A stretch of DNA of 64,000 nucleotides from Clostridiales bacterium (GCA_021203365.1 JAJQBI010000012.1:24017-88016), one strand, 5' to 3'; shown: positions 35,968-45,775, numbered from the stretch's first letter. Notes: generated from the letters alone by a model not told the origin. Program-made: numbers and translations.

Positions 35968-36428
35968 GCTGATAGAAAAAATAACTCAGGTTTTTTCACT
36001 GGGTTTTCACATTTCGTACACATTTCACGTTAAATAATACTTGTAACTTAATTTTATTGGTGCTAAACTGTATAAAATGTTGCTTTTGGGGGACCTCGGA
36101 TACATTCCGCGGACAGAAGGTAGAACAAATATGAAACACACGCAGGACTTTATAGATACAATCGAACATGAGTACAGAAAGAGATGGAACACTCTCACTT
36201 TCGCCATGGAATGTACACGGATGATCTCACCGGTCGGCGCCCCGAAAAGGATTTCATCGCTTTTTCCGTGCAATAAACACCGGGCATTCTTTCCAGGACT
36301 CTGGAATATGCGTTTTACCGACAGGGAAACCAAAAGTGCTATAGTATTGCGGAACACAGGGCCGGCGGCCGACACCTGGAATCGGCATAAACAGTTCTGT
36401 CAAACCGGAATACAGCAAGGAGGTTATT
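35968..36428 (+). other. Intergenic region upstream of dapF, with a doubtful small reading frame
   Basis: AT-rich stretch. Two promoter-like sites are visible: TTGTAA-17-TAAACT around 36039-36067 and a TATAGT near 36339 that could serve dapF. A reading frame from ATG 36131 (MKHTQDFIDTIEHEYRKRW...) runs 118 codons and overlaps dapF by 59 nt in another frame. It has a modest ribosome site (GAAGGT) but no recognisable domain, and the long overlap with dapF argues against it. It could instead be a decayed gene. Confidence 0.35.
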
Positions 36429-37283
36429 ATGAAATTTACAAAAATGCACGGCATCGGAAACGATTATGTATATGTCAATTGCTTTGAAGAAAATATAAAG
36501 GATCCTTCCGCAGTGGCAAAGTTTGTCAGCGACCGCCACTTCGGAATCGGCGCAGACGGCCTGATTCTGATCCGTCCGTCTGAGACCGCGGACTGCGAGA
36601 TGGATATGTACAACGCGGACGGGTCCCAGGGCGCCATGTGCGGAAACGGAATCCGCTGTGTGGCCAAATATGTTTTTGACCACGAAATCACCAACAAGAC
36701 CAGTCTGACCATCGATACCAAAAGCGGAATCAAATATCTGGACCTGGCTGTGACGGACGGAAAAGTCTCCATGGTTCGGGTGAATATGGGATCCCCGATC
36801 CTTACGGCCACGGAAATCCCCGTGGCGGCAGAGACAGAGACCGTTCTGGACGCCCCCATTACCGTAGGGGGAATCAACTACCATTTCACCGCCGTCTCCA
36901 TGGGAAATCCCCACGCGGTGGTATACATGACCGGAATCGACGATCTGGATCTGACCCTGATCGGCCCCTCCTTTGAGAACCATGTGGTTTTCCCTGACCG
37001 GGTAAACACGGAATTTGTGGAGATTATCGACCGCCATACCGTGAAGATGCGGGTGTGGGAACGGGGCTCCGGGGAAACCCTTGCCTGCGGTACAGGCGCC
37101 TGCGCCGTCACCGTGGCCTCCATTCTCAACGGCCTGGTAGACGAAGACAAGCCCGTGACTGTAAAGCTTCTGGGCGGAGATCTGCAGATTTCCTGGGCAC
37201 GGAGAGAGAACCTGGTCTACATGACCGGCCCGGCCACCACTGTGTTTGACGGAGAAATTGATCTGTCCTTCCTGGGCGAATGA
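36429..37283 (+). CDS. dapF: Diaminopimelate epimerase
   Basis: Converts LL- to meso-diaminopimelate for lysine and peptidoglycan synthesis. The two catalytic cysteines are Cys71 in AMCGNGIRC and the one in LACGTGACA near residue 220. The N-terminus KFTKMHGIGNDYVYVN is diagnostic. 284 aa. It has a good ribosome site (AAGGAGG) and its own terminator. A single-gene unit convergent with azlCD. Confidence 0.96.
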   Translation: MKFTKMHGIGNDYVYVNCFEENIKDPSAVAKFVSDRHFGIGADGLILIRPSETADCEMDMYNADGSQGAMCGNGIRCVAKYVFDHEITNKTSLTIDTKSGIKYLDLAVTDGKVSMVRVNMGSPILTATEIPVAAETETVLDAPITVGGINYHFTAVSMGNPHAVVYMTGIDDLDLTLIGPSFENHVVFPDRVNTEFVEIIDRHTVKMRVWERGSGETLACGTGACAVTVASILNGLVDEDKPVTVKLLGGDLQISWARRENLVYMTGPATTVFDGEIDLSFLGE

Positions 37284-37301
37284 CCGGAAATCAAACAAAG
37301 A

Positions 37302-37350
37302 GCCTGTATCTCCGGTTCCCATTCCGGCAGGTACAGGCCTTTTCTTTTTT
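37302..37350 (+). terminator. Terminator of dapF
   Basis: Stem GCCTGTA/TACAGGC with an inner CCGG/CCGG pairing, followed by CTTTTCTTTTTT. Confidence 0.85.
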
Positions 37351-37381
37351 CCGAAAAGAGCAAAATCCGCGTCCTGTTTTC

Positions 37382-37699
37382 TCAGATCACAAATGTCAGA
37401 ATTCTCTCCGCGATAAATACGGCCGCGCAGGCCAGAAGCGCCACGGTGAGAAGACTTTTCTCCCGGTAGGCGGCCAGCATGGCCACAGCAAAGCCGGCCA
37501 CAGCGGAAACCGTATACTCTGTAGCATTTAAGATGGCCGGAAAGGTCATGGCCGCCAGACAGGCATAGGGTACATAGTAAAGAAAAGAACGGATAAAAGG
37601 ACTGGTGATCTCTTTTTTGGCCAGCGCCAGAGGAAGCATCCGGATCAGGTATGTAACCACGGCCATGACAAGAATATAGGCGTAAATACTGTGGGTCAT
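37382..37699 (-). CDS. azlD: Branched-chain amino-acid export small subunit AzlD
   Basis: Small membrane partner of AzlC, together exporting branched-chain amino acids. 105 aa with about four hydrophobic segments (YAYILVMAVVTYLIRMLPLAL, PYACLAAMTFPAIL, AVAGFAVAMLAAY, LLTVALLACAAVFI). The frame is open further upstream inside azlC, but the ATG at 37699 overlaps the azlC stop as ATGA and gives the normal length. Confidence 0.9.
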   Translation of the reverse strand: MTHSIYAYILVMAVVTYLIRMLPLALAKKEITSPFIRSFLYYVPYACLAAMTFPAILNATEYTVSAVAGFAVAMLAAYREKSLLTVALLACAAVFIAERILTFVI

Positions 37700-38415
37700 T
37701 TCTCCGTCCCTCCTTCCTCCGTGGAAACCGGCCGCAGCCAGGCTGCCGCGCCGGCCACCACAACCGTTGTAATAATAATCACAAAGCCCGAGGAAACCCG
37801 GCGCAGCACAGGCGCCACGGCAAAAAGGGCGCTGATCGCCATTCCCGCCAGCACCACCAGGAACACAGTCCGGTCCTTTTTCGCCGGAGGGATGATGATT
37901 GCCAGAAACATTCCGTAAATCGCCACGCCCAGGGCGCTGACCATAAAGTCCGGCAGAAGATTCCCGGATACGGCCCCCGCCAGGGTTCCCAGGGCCCACC
38001 CCGGAATGGCCACGCACATGGCTCCATAGTTATAAAAAACACTGACTCTCCCCTGCTGGCTGGCGCTCACCGCGAAAATTTCGTCCGTCATCCCAAAAGC
38101 AGCCACATAACGGCCGGCTCCGGGTTCGTCCCGCCGGAATTTCTGGGACATGGAAAAAGACATCAGACTGTACCGCAGGTTGATCACCAGCTGGGTCAGC
38201 GCCATTTCCCACAGGGAACCGCCGGCTGAGATGATGGAAAGCCCGGCAAACTGTCCCGCTGAGGTCAGATTGGTCAGGGAAATCAGTACCGCGTCCGAAA
38301 CCCTCAGCCCGTCCCCCACCGCCATCATTCCAAAAGTAAAGGAGACCGCAAAATATCCCAGCGCGATGGGGATTCCGTCCCGCAGGCCCCGGGCAAAGCT
38401 TTCTTTTCTGTTCAT
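37696..38415 (-). CDS. azlC: Branched-chain amino-acid export protein AzlC
   Basis: Main subunit of the AzlCD exporter. 239 aa, about seven to eight helices, with ARGLRDGIPIALGYFAVSFTFG and LTNLTSAGQFAG near the start and FGMTDEIFAVS in the middle, all typical of the family. It lies 12 nt after an ACT-domain gene and overlaps azlD. The whole minus-strand string from the GH2 gene to azlD may be one transcript. Confidence 0.93.
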   Translation of the reverse strand: MNRKESFARGLRDGIPIALGYFAVSFTFGMMAVGDGLRVSDAVLISLTNLTSAGQFAGLSIISAGGSLWEMALTQLVINLRYSLMSFSMSQKFRRDEPGAGRYVAAFGMTDEIFAVSASQQGRVSVFYNYGAMCVAIPGWALGTLAGAVSGNLLPDFMVSALGVAIYGMFLAIIIPPAKKDRTVFLVVLAGMAISALFAVAPVLRRVSSGFVIIITTVVVAGAAAWLRPVSTEEGGTEK

Positions 38416-38427
38416 AGGCAGCTTCCC

Positions 38428-38844
38428 TTAGTCCACCCGGTTAAGAACTGTAAATCCATTGTTTTTCAGCACGCTCTCCGTCACCATCATTTCCTCTGCG
38501 TGAAGGATGGCCACCGGAATTTTCAGTCCTCTGTGAAAGAAGGTATAGACATAATTCAGATTCACATTGCTCTGGGCAAGCACATCCAGAAGAGCATCCA
38601 GACTTCCGATCTCATCCTTCAGATCCACCAGGATCACCTGGGAAATCCGGGACATATATCCGTTTTCGGTCAGGATTTTCTGAGCCCCCTCCGGGTCGTC
38701 GCACACCATTCGGAAAATGGCAAATTCCGGCGCGTCAAAGCATCCAAAGCCGTAAATGTAAATCTTATTCTCCGCCAGAAGCTTCGTCGCCTGGTGAAGA
38801 CTTCCCGCACGGTTTTCCACAAACACAATATTCTGTTTTACCAT
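38428..38844 (-). CDS. Tandem ACT-domain protein
   Basis: 138-aa protein consisting of two ACT domains, small amino-acid-binding regulatory modules. First: NIVFVENRAGSLHQATKLLAENKIYI; second: VILVDLKDEIGSLDALLDVLAQSNVNL. No catalytic domain. Stand-alone ACT pairs often sense amino acids. Its place directly before azlCD suggests a sensor of branched-chain amino acids, but this is inference. Confidence 0.87.
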   Translation of the reverse strand: MVKQNIVFVENRAGSLHQATKLLAENKIYIYGFGCFDAPEFAIFRMVCDDPEGAQKILTENGYMSRISQVILVDLKDEIGSLDALLDVLAQSNVNLNYVYTFFHRGLKIPVAILHAEEMMVTESVLKNNGFTVLNRVD

Positions 38845-38879
38845 TTCATCTTCTCCTTTGCACTATAGAAAAGCCTCTC

Positions 38880-39692
38880 TTATATTCCGAGGAGCGCGGC
38901 CGCATTTTTCCAGAGGATCTGCTCCTTCTCCTGTGCAGAGAGACCTTCCATACCCCTCAGCCGTTCCACTCCCGCCTTCTGTATGGTCCAGGGGGCATCC
39001 GTTCCGAAAAGGACCCGGTCCGCCCCATGCTTTCGCACCATGCGTACAAACTGCTCCCCGGACATGTGCATCAGGGAATAGGCCGTATCCATGTAAAGGC
39101 CTTCCCCGCACAGCTTTTCCTCCGATTCCTCATAGTTTTCATTGCTGCCCATATGAGCGGCTACCAGCTTCGGAGGACACACCTCCCGCAGCACATGAAG
39201 AATCATCTCCGGGGAGCAGTACACCTCCCCGGGCGTATAGGGATCGTACCCGGCGTGAGTCAGCACCAGAAGCCCCAGCTCCGAGGCGTCATAAATTATT
39301 CTTTTATAGCGGATATCGTCAAAGACCACCCCCTGATAATTGGGATGGAGCTTAATCCCCTGAAATCCCTCCCGGGCAATTTGCCGGAGCTTTTCCTTCG
39401 GATCCGGAGAATCCGGATGAATCCCGGCCAGGGAAAGAAGCTTTGGGCCCTTTCCCCGGGCAGATTCCTCATTCACACGGGAGGCAAACCGCAGGATGGA
39501 ATCAAACTGATGGGGATCCGTAACCACGGGAAGCACCACGCTCACATCCACTCCCGCTGCGTCCATGGATTCTCTCAGACCCTGGCTGGTACCGTTCATG
39601 CCGGGAGGAATCCCGATCACGGCGGCCAGCTTTCCAAGGGCCCGATCCGCGATCTTCTCCGGAAAAATATGTGTGTGAAAATCAATGACCAA
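38880..39692 (-). CDS. Amidohydrolase family metal-dependent hydrolase
   Basis: TIM-barrel amidohydrolase (amidohydrolase-2 type). Metal motif HTH in VIDFHTHIFPEK, GIKLHPNYQG, LTHAGYDP, LVAAHMGSN and the catalytic aspartate in VLFGTDAPW. The frame is open to 39758 inside the GH2 gene. The TTG at 39692 has GGAGGAGAG 4 nt upstream and puts the barrel start in the usual place, so it is chosen (270 aa). It lies 22 nt after the GH2 glycosidase. Substrate unknown; decarboxylase or lactonase activity is possible. Confidence 0.85.
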   Translation of the reverse strand: MVIDFHTHIFPEKIADRALGKLAAVIGIPPGMNGTSQGLRESMDAAGVDVSVVLPVVTDPHQFDSILRFASRVNEESARGKGPKLLSLAGIHPDSPDPKEKLRQIAREGFQGIKLHPNYQGVVFDDIRYKRIIYDASELGLLVLTHAGYDPYTPGEVYCSPEMILHVLREVCPPKLVAAHMGSNENYEESEEKLCGEGLYMDTAYSLMHMSGEQFVRMVRKHGADRVLFGTDAPWTIQKAGVERLRGMEGLSAQEKEQILWKNAAALLGI

Positions 39693-39714
39693 GGTTCTCT
39701 CCTCCTGTGTCCGG

Positions 39715-42111
39715 TCACAGCGCAAGAATCTGCGCCGTGCCCTCTCCGTATTTCTCACTGAAGGCCTTCACCGTCACTTTTCCCGGCTTCTCCGGCCGGA
39801 TCACAGCCAGGGCCTCTCCGTAATAAGTATCTGTCACATCTCCCAGGTAGCTCTTCGTATAATAGGGGCAGGCGCTGCCAAGACCCAGCAGCCTTCCGCC
39901 TTCCACCTTCACCTGAATATCGTCCCGCTCCAGCGGCTTTACCAGGCCTTTCCCGTCAGTCAGCTTCAGCCTCACATAGCACAGGTCTGTATCCGCCTTT
40001 ACCCTGGCATCCTCCGGCTCCACAGTGAGAATGGTCTCACAGCCCGCGGTGCGCAGGGATTTGGAAGCGATTTTCTTTTTGTTTTCATCATAGGCCACCG
40101 CCCGCAGCTCTCCATTGGCATATTTGACCTTCTGGAAGGTAACCATGCAGTTGTTTTTCACACGCTTTACCCCCAATCTCTCCCCGTTGAGGAAAAGTGC
40201 CACATAGGCGGCCCGGGCGTATACCTCCACATCCGTCTCCTCATCCTCATAACCGGTCCAGGACCAGCTTTCCATGGCATTGCTCATCTTCCAGGAGGAG
40301 GCGGAATGCTTCGGGGATTTATGCCCCAGAGGAACCACGCCGATGCCGATTTTTTTCTGCTCAAAGGCCACCTGGGTATAGATCATTTCCGAGAGGGGCT
40401 TTCCGGTCAGATCGATTCTTCCCGCTCCGGCAGCCACCCAGCCCAGACCCTTGTCAAACCGGGGAGCGTACTCCTCATATTCCCAGGCGCCGATCCCGGT
40501 CTCTCCCAAATAATCCATGCCGGACCACACAAAGTCGCCGATGAGGCGCTTATTTTCCCTGGCCTTCTCCCAGAAGCTGTAAGCGTCGGAGCAGAAGGTC
40601 TCGCTGCCCAGAATGATCCGGTTGGGATATTTCTTCAGGTCGTGGTCATACCGGTAAATTCCATAGTTGTATCCGGCCACATCCATGTTCCCGTAGGATT
40701 CCCGGGTTTTCACATCGCAGGGATATAAAGTAGCGCCGAATTTCATGAAATTCGCCCCGAAAATTCCGGCAATGTCGTTAAAGAACTCACTGCCCACCGC
40801 CTTCTTTTTCCGGTTGTCCCCGGCAGCCTGCTCCGCCTTCTCATCGCTGTAAACCCCAAGACCCATGGAGCTGAGGAAGTTAAAGAAAATGTTTACGCCG
40901 CAGGTTACCGGGCGGGTGGGATCCAGTGCGTGGAGACAGTCCGTCAGGCTTTTGCAGAGGGCGATGCCCTTTGTCTGAGCCGTCTCAGAGACCTCATTGC
41001 CGGTGGAATAAAGAACTACGGAAGGATGGTTGTAATCCTTTGCCACAATGGCCGCCAGGTCCTTCTCATAATTCTTCTCCACCTCTGTGGCGTAATCATA
41101 CTTCGTCTTATGAATATACCACATATCCACGTATTCGTCCATCATCAGCATTCCCAGCTCGTCACAGGCATCCAGGATTGCCCTGGAACAGGGATTGTGG
41201 GCGGAGCGCAGAGCATTGTACCCGTTTTCCCGCAGAATCCTTACCTTTCTCCGCTCCGCGAAATCGTAGGCGCAGGCTCCCAGAATTCCGTTGTCGTGGT
41301 GAATGCATGCGCCTCTTAAAATCACCCGTTTTCCGTTGATGCAGAAGCCCTGCTCCGGGTTGCAGGTAACCACGCGGATGCCAAAACGCACTTCCTGCAC
41401 ATCCGGCTTGGCGCTTTCCTCCTCGCCCTGGTAGGTTACCCGGCAGGTGTAAAGGCTGGGGGTCTCCGGACTCCAGAGCTTCGCCTCCGGCACTGAAAGC
41501 TCCGCACAGAAATCTCCCCGGGTCTGCCCTTTTGCTGCAGCGGCCTCCTTCTCCCCGTCCAGGATCTCCACCTTCAGTTTACCCGGCGCTGTGGTCTTCA
41601 CATCCACCCGGATCCGGGCCTGCTGCCAGTCCAGGGTAGTTACCCGGATTCCTTCCGGCACAATATGTTCCTTTGGAAGAACATACAGATACACCGGCCG
41701 GTAAATACCGGTTCCGGAGTACCAGCGGCTGTTGGGCTGATCACTGTTCACCGCCTCCACCTGAAGGACATTTTTCTCCCCGTATTTCAGCTTTTCTGTC
41801 AGATCCACGAAAAATCCGATGTATCCGTAGTCCTGAAAACCGATTTTTTCCCCGTTTAAAGTTACCGTGGCTTTCCGGTAGACCCCCTCAAATTCCAGGA
41901 GTACGGTCTGCCCCCGGTATTCCTCTGGCGCCATAAAGGTTTTCTCATAGATATAATCCTTCGCCTCATACCAGCCGGTATTGACACCTCCGGCGCTGGT
42001 CTCGCTTTTTTCATCCAGAAGCATGGCATCGTGGGGCAGCGTCACCTCATATTCCGTTTCTCCGTTTTTCTCAAAACAAAGCCAGCCCCTGTTAAAATCC
42101 AGTTTTTCCAT
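39715..42111 (-). CDS. Glycoside hydrolase family 2 (beta-galactosidase/glucuronidase-like)
   Basis: Cytoplasmic exo-glycosidase without a signal peptide. An N-terminal jelly-roll and Ig-like domain are followed by a TIM barrel with the acid/base glutamate in YSTGNEVSET and the probable nucleophile in ILGSETFCSD. A DUF4982-type and further beta domain occupy the C-terminal 250 residues. 798 aa. It has its own promoter and sits between a sodium symporter upstream and an amidohydrolase downstream. It probably cleaves an imported beta-glycoside; the sugar is not predictable. Confidence 0.92.
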   Translation of the reverse strand: MEKLDFNRGWLCFEKNGETEYEVTLPHDAMLLDEKSETSAGGVNTGWYEAKDYIYEKTFMAPEEYRGQTVLLEFEGVYRKATVTLNGEKIGFQDYGYIGFFVDLTEKLKYGEKNVLQVEAVNSDQPNSRWYSGTGIYRPVYLYVLPKEHIVPEGIRVTTLDWQQARIRVDVKTTAPGKLKVEILDGEKEAAAAKGQTRGDFCAELSVPEAKLWSPETPSLYTCRVTYQGEEESAKPDVQEVRFGIRVVTCNPEQGFCINGKRVILRGACIHHDNGILGACAYDFAERRKVRILRENGYNALRSAHNPCSRAILDACDELGMLMMDEYVDMWYIHKTKYDYATEVEKNYEKDLAAIVAKDYNHPSVVLYSTGNEVSETAQTKGIALCKSLTDCLHALDPTRPVTCGVNIFFNFLSSMGLGVYSDEKAEQAAGDNRKKKAVGSEFFNDIAGIFGANFMKFGATLYPCDVKTRESYGNMDVAGYNYGIYRYDHDLKKYPNRIILGSETFCSDAYSFWEKARENKRLIGDFVWSGMDYLGETGIGAWEYEEYAPRFDKGLGWVAAGAGRIDLTGKPLSEMIYTQVAFEQKKIGIGVVPLGHKSPKHSASSWKMSNAMESWSWTGYEDEETDVEVYARAAYVALFLNGERLGVKRVKNNCMVTFQKVKYANGELRAVAYDENKKKIASKSLRTAGCETILTVEPEDARVKADTDLCYVRLKLTDGKGLVKPLERDDIQVKVEGGRLLGLGSACPYYTKSYLGDVTDTYYGEALAVIRPEKPGKVTVKAFSEKYGEGTAQILAL

Positions 42112-42201
42112 CGTCTTTTCCTCTTCTTCCTGATTCTGCCCGCGAAAGACCGATTCCGCGGCGTCTCAAAGTCAGCAGCCATAAGGCTTTCATATAAAGA
42201 G

Positions 42202-42230
42202 ATTTTAAACGATTTTTCCGGAAATAACAA
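42202..42230 (-). promoter_or_regulatory. Promoter of the GH2 gene
   Basis: Minus strand TTGTTA (42225-42230), 17 bp, TAAAAT (42202-42207), leader about 85 nt. Confidence 0.6.
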
Positions 42231-42302
42231 GGGCTGACCCGCAATCTGTTTCCTCAGAGTCCCGGTTTGTCCCCGGGAGCAGATATTTCCCGCGAAGACC
42301 TT

Positions 42303-43838
42303 TTATTCCTCTTCCTCCGGCAGGGCCACTTTTTTGCGCACGGATACCGGCTGGTCATAGCAGGCAAAGATTTCTTCCATTCTCTTTTTGTCCGGCGCCG
42401 GCGTCAGCAGACTGACCACCGGTACCACAACCAGGCCCACAAGCATGGCAATGGCGCCCGCATTGATGGGAGAAGAAATAAAGCCAAAGAACAGGTTCAG
42501 CACGGTAATCCCCACGCCTGTGGCAAAGCTGGCCCAGACGGCGGCCTTTGTGACCCGCTTCCAGAAAAGGCCATACATGAAGGGAGCCAGAAACGCGCCT
42601 GCCAGAGCCCCCCAGGAAATTCCCATCAGCTGAGCGATAAAGGTGGGCGGATCCAGCGCCAGCACCACAGAGATCACGATGAAAAATACGATCAGAACCC
42701 GCATGATGAGAAGCTGTTTTTTCTCACTGAGATCCTTCACAATGTTGTCCTTAATGAAATCCAGGGTCAGAGTAGAACTGGAGGTCAGCACCAGAGAGGA
42801 CAGGGTGGACATGGACGCAGAAAGCACCAGCACCACAACCACACCGATGAGAATATCCGGCAGATTGGACAGCATGGCCGGGATAATGGCGTCATACACA
42901 ATACTTCCGGACTCACTGTAAATTGCCTCACTGTCAAACAGCCGGCCGAAGCCGCCCAGGAAATAGCACCCGCCGGAGATGATCACCGCGAAAAAGGTGG
43001 AAATCACCGTTCCGGTCTTAACCGCCTTCTCATCCTTGATGGCGTAGAATTTATGTACCATCTGAGGAAGTCCCCAGGTTCCAAGGGAGGTGAGGATCAC
43101 CACTCCCAGCAGATTTAGTGGATCCGGCCCGAAGAAGGATGTAAAAGCTCCTTTCTGGCCCAGAGTAAGCTGCACGTCGCTCTCAATCTCCGCCAGTGAT
43201 TTCACCGCCTGGATAAAACCGCCCTGGCTGGCCAGAACCGCGGCAATCACCGCGATAATGCCGAAAATCATAATAATCCCCTGAATAAAATCGTTGATGG
43301 CCGTGGCCATATAGCCGCCCAGGATCACATACACCGCGGTGAGAGCCGCCATCAGCACCACGCAGACCGTATAGGGAATGTCAAAGGCCATCCCGAACAG
43401 TCTGGAAAGGCCGTTATACAGGGACGCCGTATAGGGGATCAGAAATATAAACACAATGGCGGACGCCGCAATACGCAGAGCGTTGCTGTCAAATCGTTTT
43501 CCAAAAAAATCCGGCATGGTGGCCGCAGACAGATGCTGGGTCATAATCCGGGTTCTTCTTCCAAGAACCACCCAGGCTAGAAGACTGCCGATAAATGCGT
43601 TGCCCAGTCCGATCCATGTGGCGGAAATTCCGTATTTCCAGCCAAACTGACCGGCATAGCCCACAAACACCACCGCGGAAAAATAAGAGGTCCCATAAGC
43701 GAAAGCCGTCAGCCATGGACCGACGCCCCGGCCGCCCAGCACAAAGCCGTTCACATCTGTGGCATGTCTGCGGGAATAAATACCCACGCACACCATCACT
43801 CCGAAAAACACCAGCAGCAGCAATAACTTGACTCCCAT
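42303..43838 (-). CDS. Sodium:solute symporter (SSS family)
   Basis: Polytopic membrane transporter of the SSS family (PutP/PanF-like), importing an organic solute with sodium. 511 aa and about 13 helices, with FVLGGRGVGPWLTAFAYGTSYFS near residue 35 and the sodium-site region VLVLSASMSTLSSLVLTSSS near 330. The ATG at 43838 has GGGAGGAG upstream; an in-frame ATG at 43883 lies without a ribosome site and is rejected. It is divergent from the acyl-CoA synthetase-like gene, with which it shares an operator-like motif, so a carboxylate substrate that is then activated to a CoA thioester is a reasonable guess. Confidence 0.9.
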   Translation of the reverse strand: MGVKLLLLLVFFGVMVCVGIYSRRHATDVNGFVLGGRGVGPWLTAFAYGTSYFSAVVFVGYAGQFGWKYGISATWIGLGNAFIGSLLAWVVLGRRTRIMTQHLSAATMPDFFGKRFDSNALRIAASAIVFIFLIPYTASLYNGLSRLFGMAFDIPYTVCVVLMAALTAVYVILGGYMATAINDFIQGIIMIFGIIAVIAAVLASQGGFIQAVKSLAEIESDVQLTLGQKGAFTSFFGPDPLNLLGVVILTSLGTWGLPQMVHKFYAIKDEKAVKTGTVISTFFAVIISGGCYFLGGFGRLFDSEAIYSESGSIVYDAIIPAMLSNLPDILIGVVVVLVLSASMSTLSSLVLTSSSTLTLDFIKDNIVKDLSEKKQLLIMRVLIVFFIVISVVLALDPPTFIAQLMGISWGALAGAFLAPFMYGLFWKRVTKAAVWASFATGVGITVLNLFFGFISSPINAGAIAMLVGLVVVPVVSLLTPAPDKKRMEEIFACYDQPVSVRKKVALPEEEE

Positions 43839-43885
43839 AAAAAACTCCTCCCTCATATGTTTTGATTTGTTGCTTTGATACATTA

Positions 43886-44066
43886 AAGTGTAACGCTTTT
43901 ATGTTAAAAAGTAAATTGGATTCAGTATATCATTTTTTTCCAAAAAGTCAATACATTTCACGTCCAGAGATGTGCAATCCGACAAAAAACATTGACATCT
44001 CTCCCCAAAAGGTCTATCATATACTTCATTAAGTCGATGTGTTACGCTTTAACGCGTGAAACACCG
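43886..44066. promoter_or_regulatory. Divergent promoters and shared operator motif of symporter and ligase
   Basis: Symporter (-): TTGACT (43946-43951), 16 bp, TATACT (43924-43929). Ligase (+): TTGACA (43992-43997), 17 bp, TATCAT (44015-44020). Downstream of each promoter lies a related motif: GTGTAACGCTTTT (43888-43900) and GTGTTACGCTTT (44038-44049). The second is part of an imperfect palindrome GTGTTACGC..GCGTGAAACAC (44038-44063). These are candidate sites for one repressor acting on both genes. Confidence 0.68.
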
Positions 44067-44086
44067 TAGAAAGTTGAGGAGTACAA

Positions 44087-45722
44087 ATGCCAATCACAGA
44101 GTTCCTGGAAAGAAACGCAAAGCTCTACGGAGACGACGTATGTCTTGTGGAGGTCAACCCGGAGATGCCGGAAACCCGCCGGGTCACCTGGAGAGAATTT
44201 GAGCTGATCGAGCCGGTGCGGGCGCCCTATTACCGCAGGGAGATCACCTGGAGTGTCTTTGATGAAAAAGCCAACCGCGTGTCCAATCTGCTGCTGGAGC
44301 GGGGGGTAAAAAAAGGAGATAAGGTAGCCATCCTTCTTATGAACTGTCTGGAATGGCTTCCCATATATTTCGGAATCCTGAAAACCGGAGCCCTGGCCGT
44401 TCCCCTGAACTTCCGCTACGCGGCGGACGAGATTCAGTACTGCCTGGACCTGGCGGAGGTAAACGTTCTTTTCTTCGGGCCGGAGTTCATCGGCCGCATG
44501 GAACAGATCGCAGATGAAGTGGGAAAACACCGCCTGCTCTACTATGTGGGCGATGGATGTCCCGGCTTCGCCGAGGATTACACCATGCACGCCGCCAACT
44601 GCTCCAGCCGGGCGCCGGAGATCCCTCTCACAGACGAGGATTACGCGGCCATTTACTTTTCCTCCGGCACCACCGGCTTTCCCAAGGCCATCCTGCATAA
44701 GCACAGGGCTCTGATGCACGCGGCAAAGGTGGAACAGAACCACCACGAGACCACCAAAGAGGATGTCTTCCTGTGTATCCCGCCCCTGTACCACACCGGC
44801 GCCAAGATGCACTGGTTCGGCAGCCTGATCACAGGGGGGAAAGGCGGTCCTTCTCAAGGGCAACAAACCCCAGTCCATTCTGCGGGCGGTTTCCGAGGAG
44901 AAATGCACCATTGTCTGGCTCCTGGTTCCCTGGGCGCAGGATCTGCTCCTGGCGCTGGACAACGGGGAAATAAAACTGGAAATGTACCAGCTGGAGCAGT
45001 GGAGGCTGATGCACATCGGCGCCCAGCCGGTTCCCCCGAGCCTGATCCGCCACTGGAAGGAATATTTCCCCCACCACAAATACGACACCAACTACGGCTT
45101 AAGTGAGTCCATCGGGCCGGGTTGCGTACATCTGGGAATCAACAACATCGAAAAGGTGGGCGCCATCGGCATCCCCGGCTATGGCTGGGAGGCGAAAATC
45201 ATAGACAACAGCGGCAATCCCGTAAAGCGCGGGGAAACCGGAGAGCTTGCCGTTAAGGGTCCAGGCGTCATGGTCTGTTATTACAATGACAAAAAGGCCA
45301 CCGAGGAGGTGCTGCACGACGGCTGGCTTTACACCGGCGACATGGCGCAGGAGGACGAAGACGGGTTTATTTTCCTTGTAGACCGCAAGAAGGATGTGAT
45401 CATCAGCGGCGGGGAAAATATCTACCCGGTGCAGATTGAGGACTTCCTGCGAACCAACGACGCCGTGCTGGACGTGGCGGTTATCGGCCTTCCGGATCAC
45501 CGTCTTGGAGAAATCGCCGCAGCCATCGTGGAGATCAAGCCGGGAATTCTGTGCACAGAGGAAGAGATTCAGGAATTCTGCCTGCAGCTTCCCCGCTATA
45601 AGCGCCCGCGGAAAATCATTTTCGCCGATGTCCCCAGAAATGCCACCGGAAAAATCGAAAAGCCAAAGCTCCGGGAAATGTACGGAGCCAAGCATCTGGT
45701 AGAGATGCAGAACCGCGCGTAA
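44087..45722 (+). pseudogene. Acyl-CoA synthetase (AMP-forming), frameshifted in a run of six G
   Basis: Class I adenylate-forming enzyme that would activate a carboxylic acid to its CoA thioester. Frame 1 (from ATG 44087) encodes the N-terminal half with the phosphate loop YFSSGTTGFPKAILH. At GGGGGG 44834-44839 the homology shifts by one base; removing one G restores AVLLKGNKPQSILRAV and a continuous 544-aa protein. The rest has YGLSESIG, YTGDMAQEDEDGFI, DRKKDVIISGGENIYP and the catalytic lysine in NATGKIEKPKL. A shorter product could start at ATG 44982, but it would lack the ATP loop. Real mutation, phase variation, ribosomal slippage and sequencing error are all possible. Promoter and terminator are intact. 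Confidence 0.85.
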
Positions 45723-45741
45723 TTCATTCTTTCACATACAT

Positions 45742-45775
45742 AAGACAGGCTTCCTTTCGGAAGCCTGTCTTTTTA
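45742..45775 (+). terminator. Terminator of the ligase gene
   Basis: Stem AAGACAGGCTTCC/GGAAGCCTGTCTT with loop TTTC, followed by TTTTATC. Confidence 0.88.

Noticed and set aside
36131..36487. A 118-codon frame upstream of dapF as a gene
   Set aside because: Overlaps dapF by 59 nt in another frame and shows no recognisable domain; kept only as a note in the intergenic entry.
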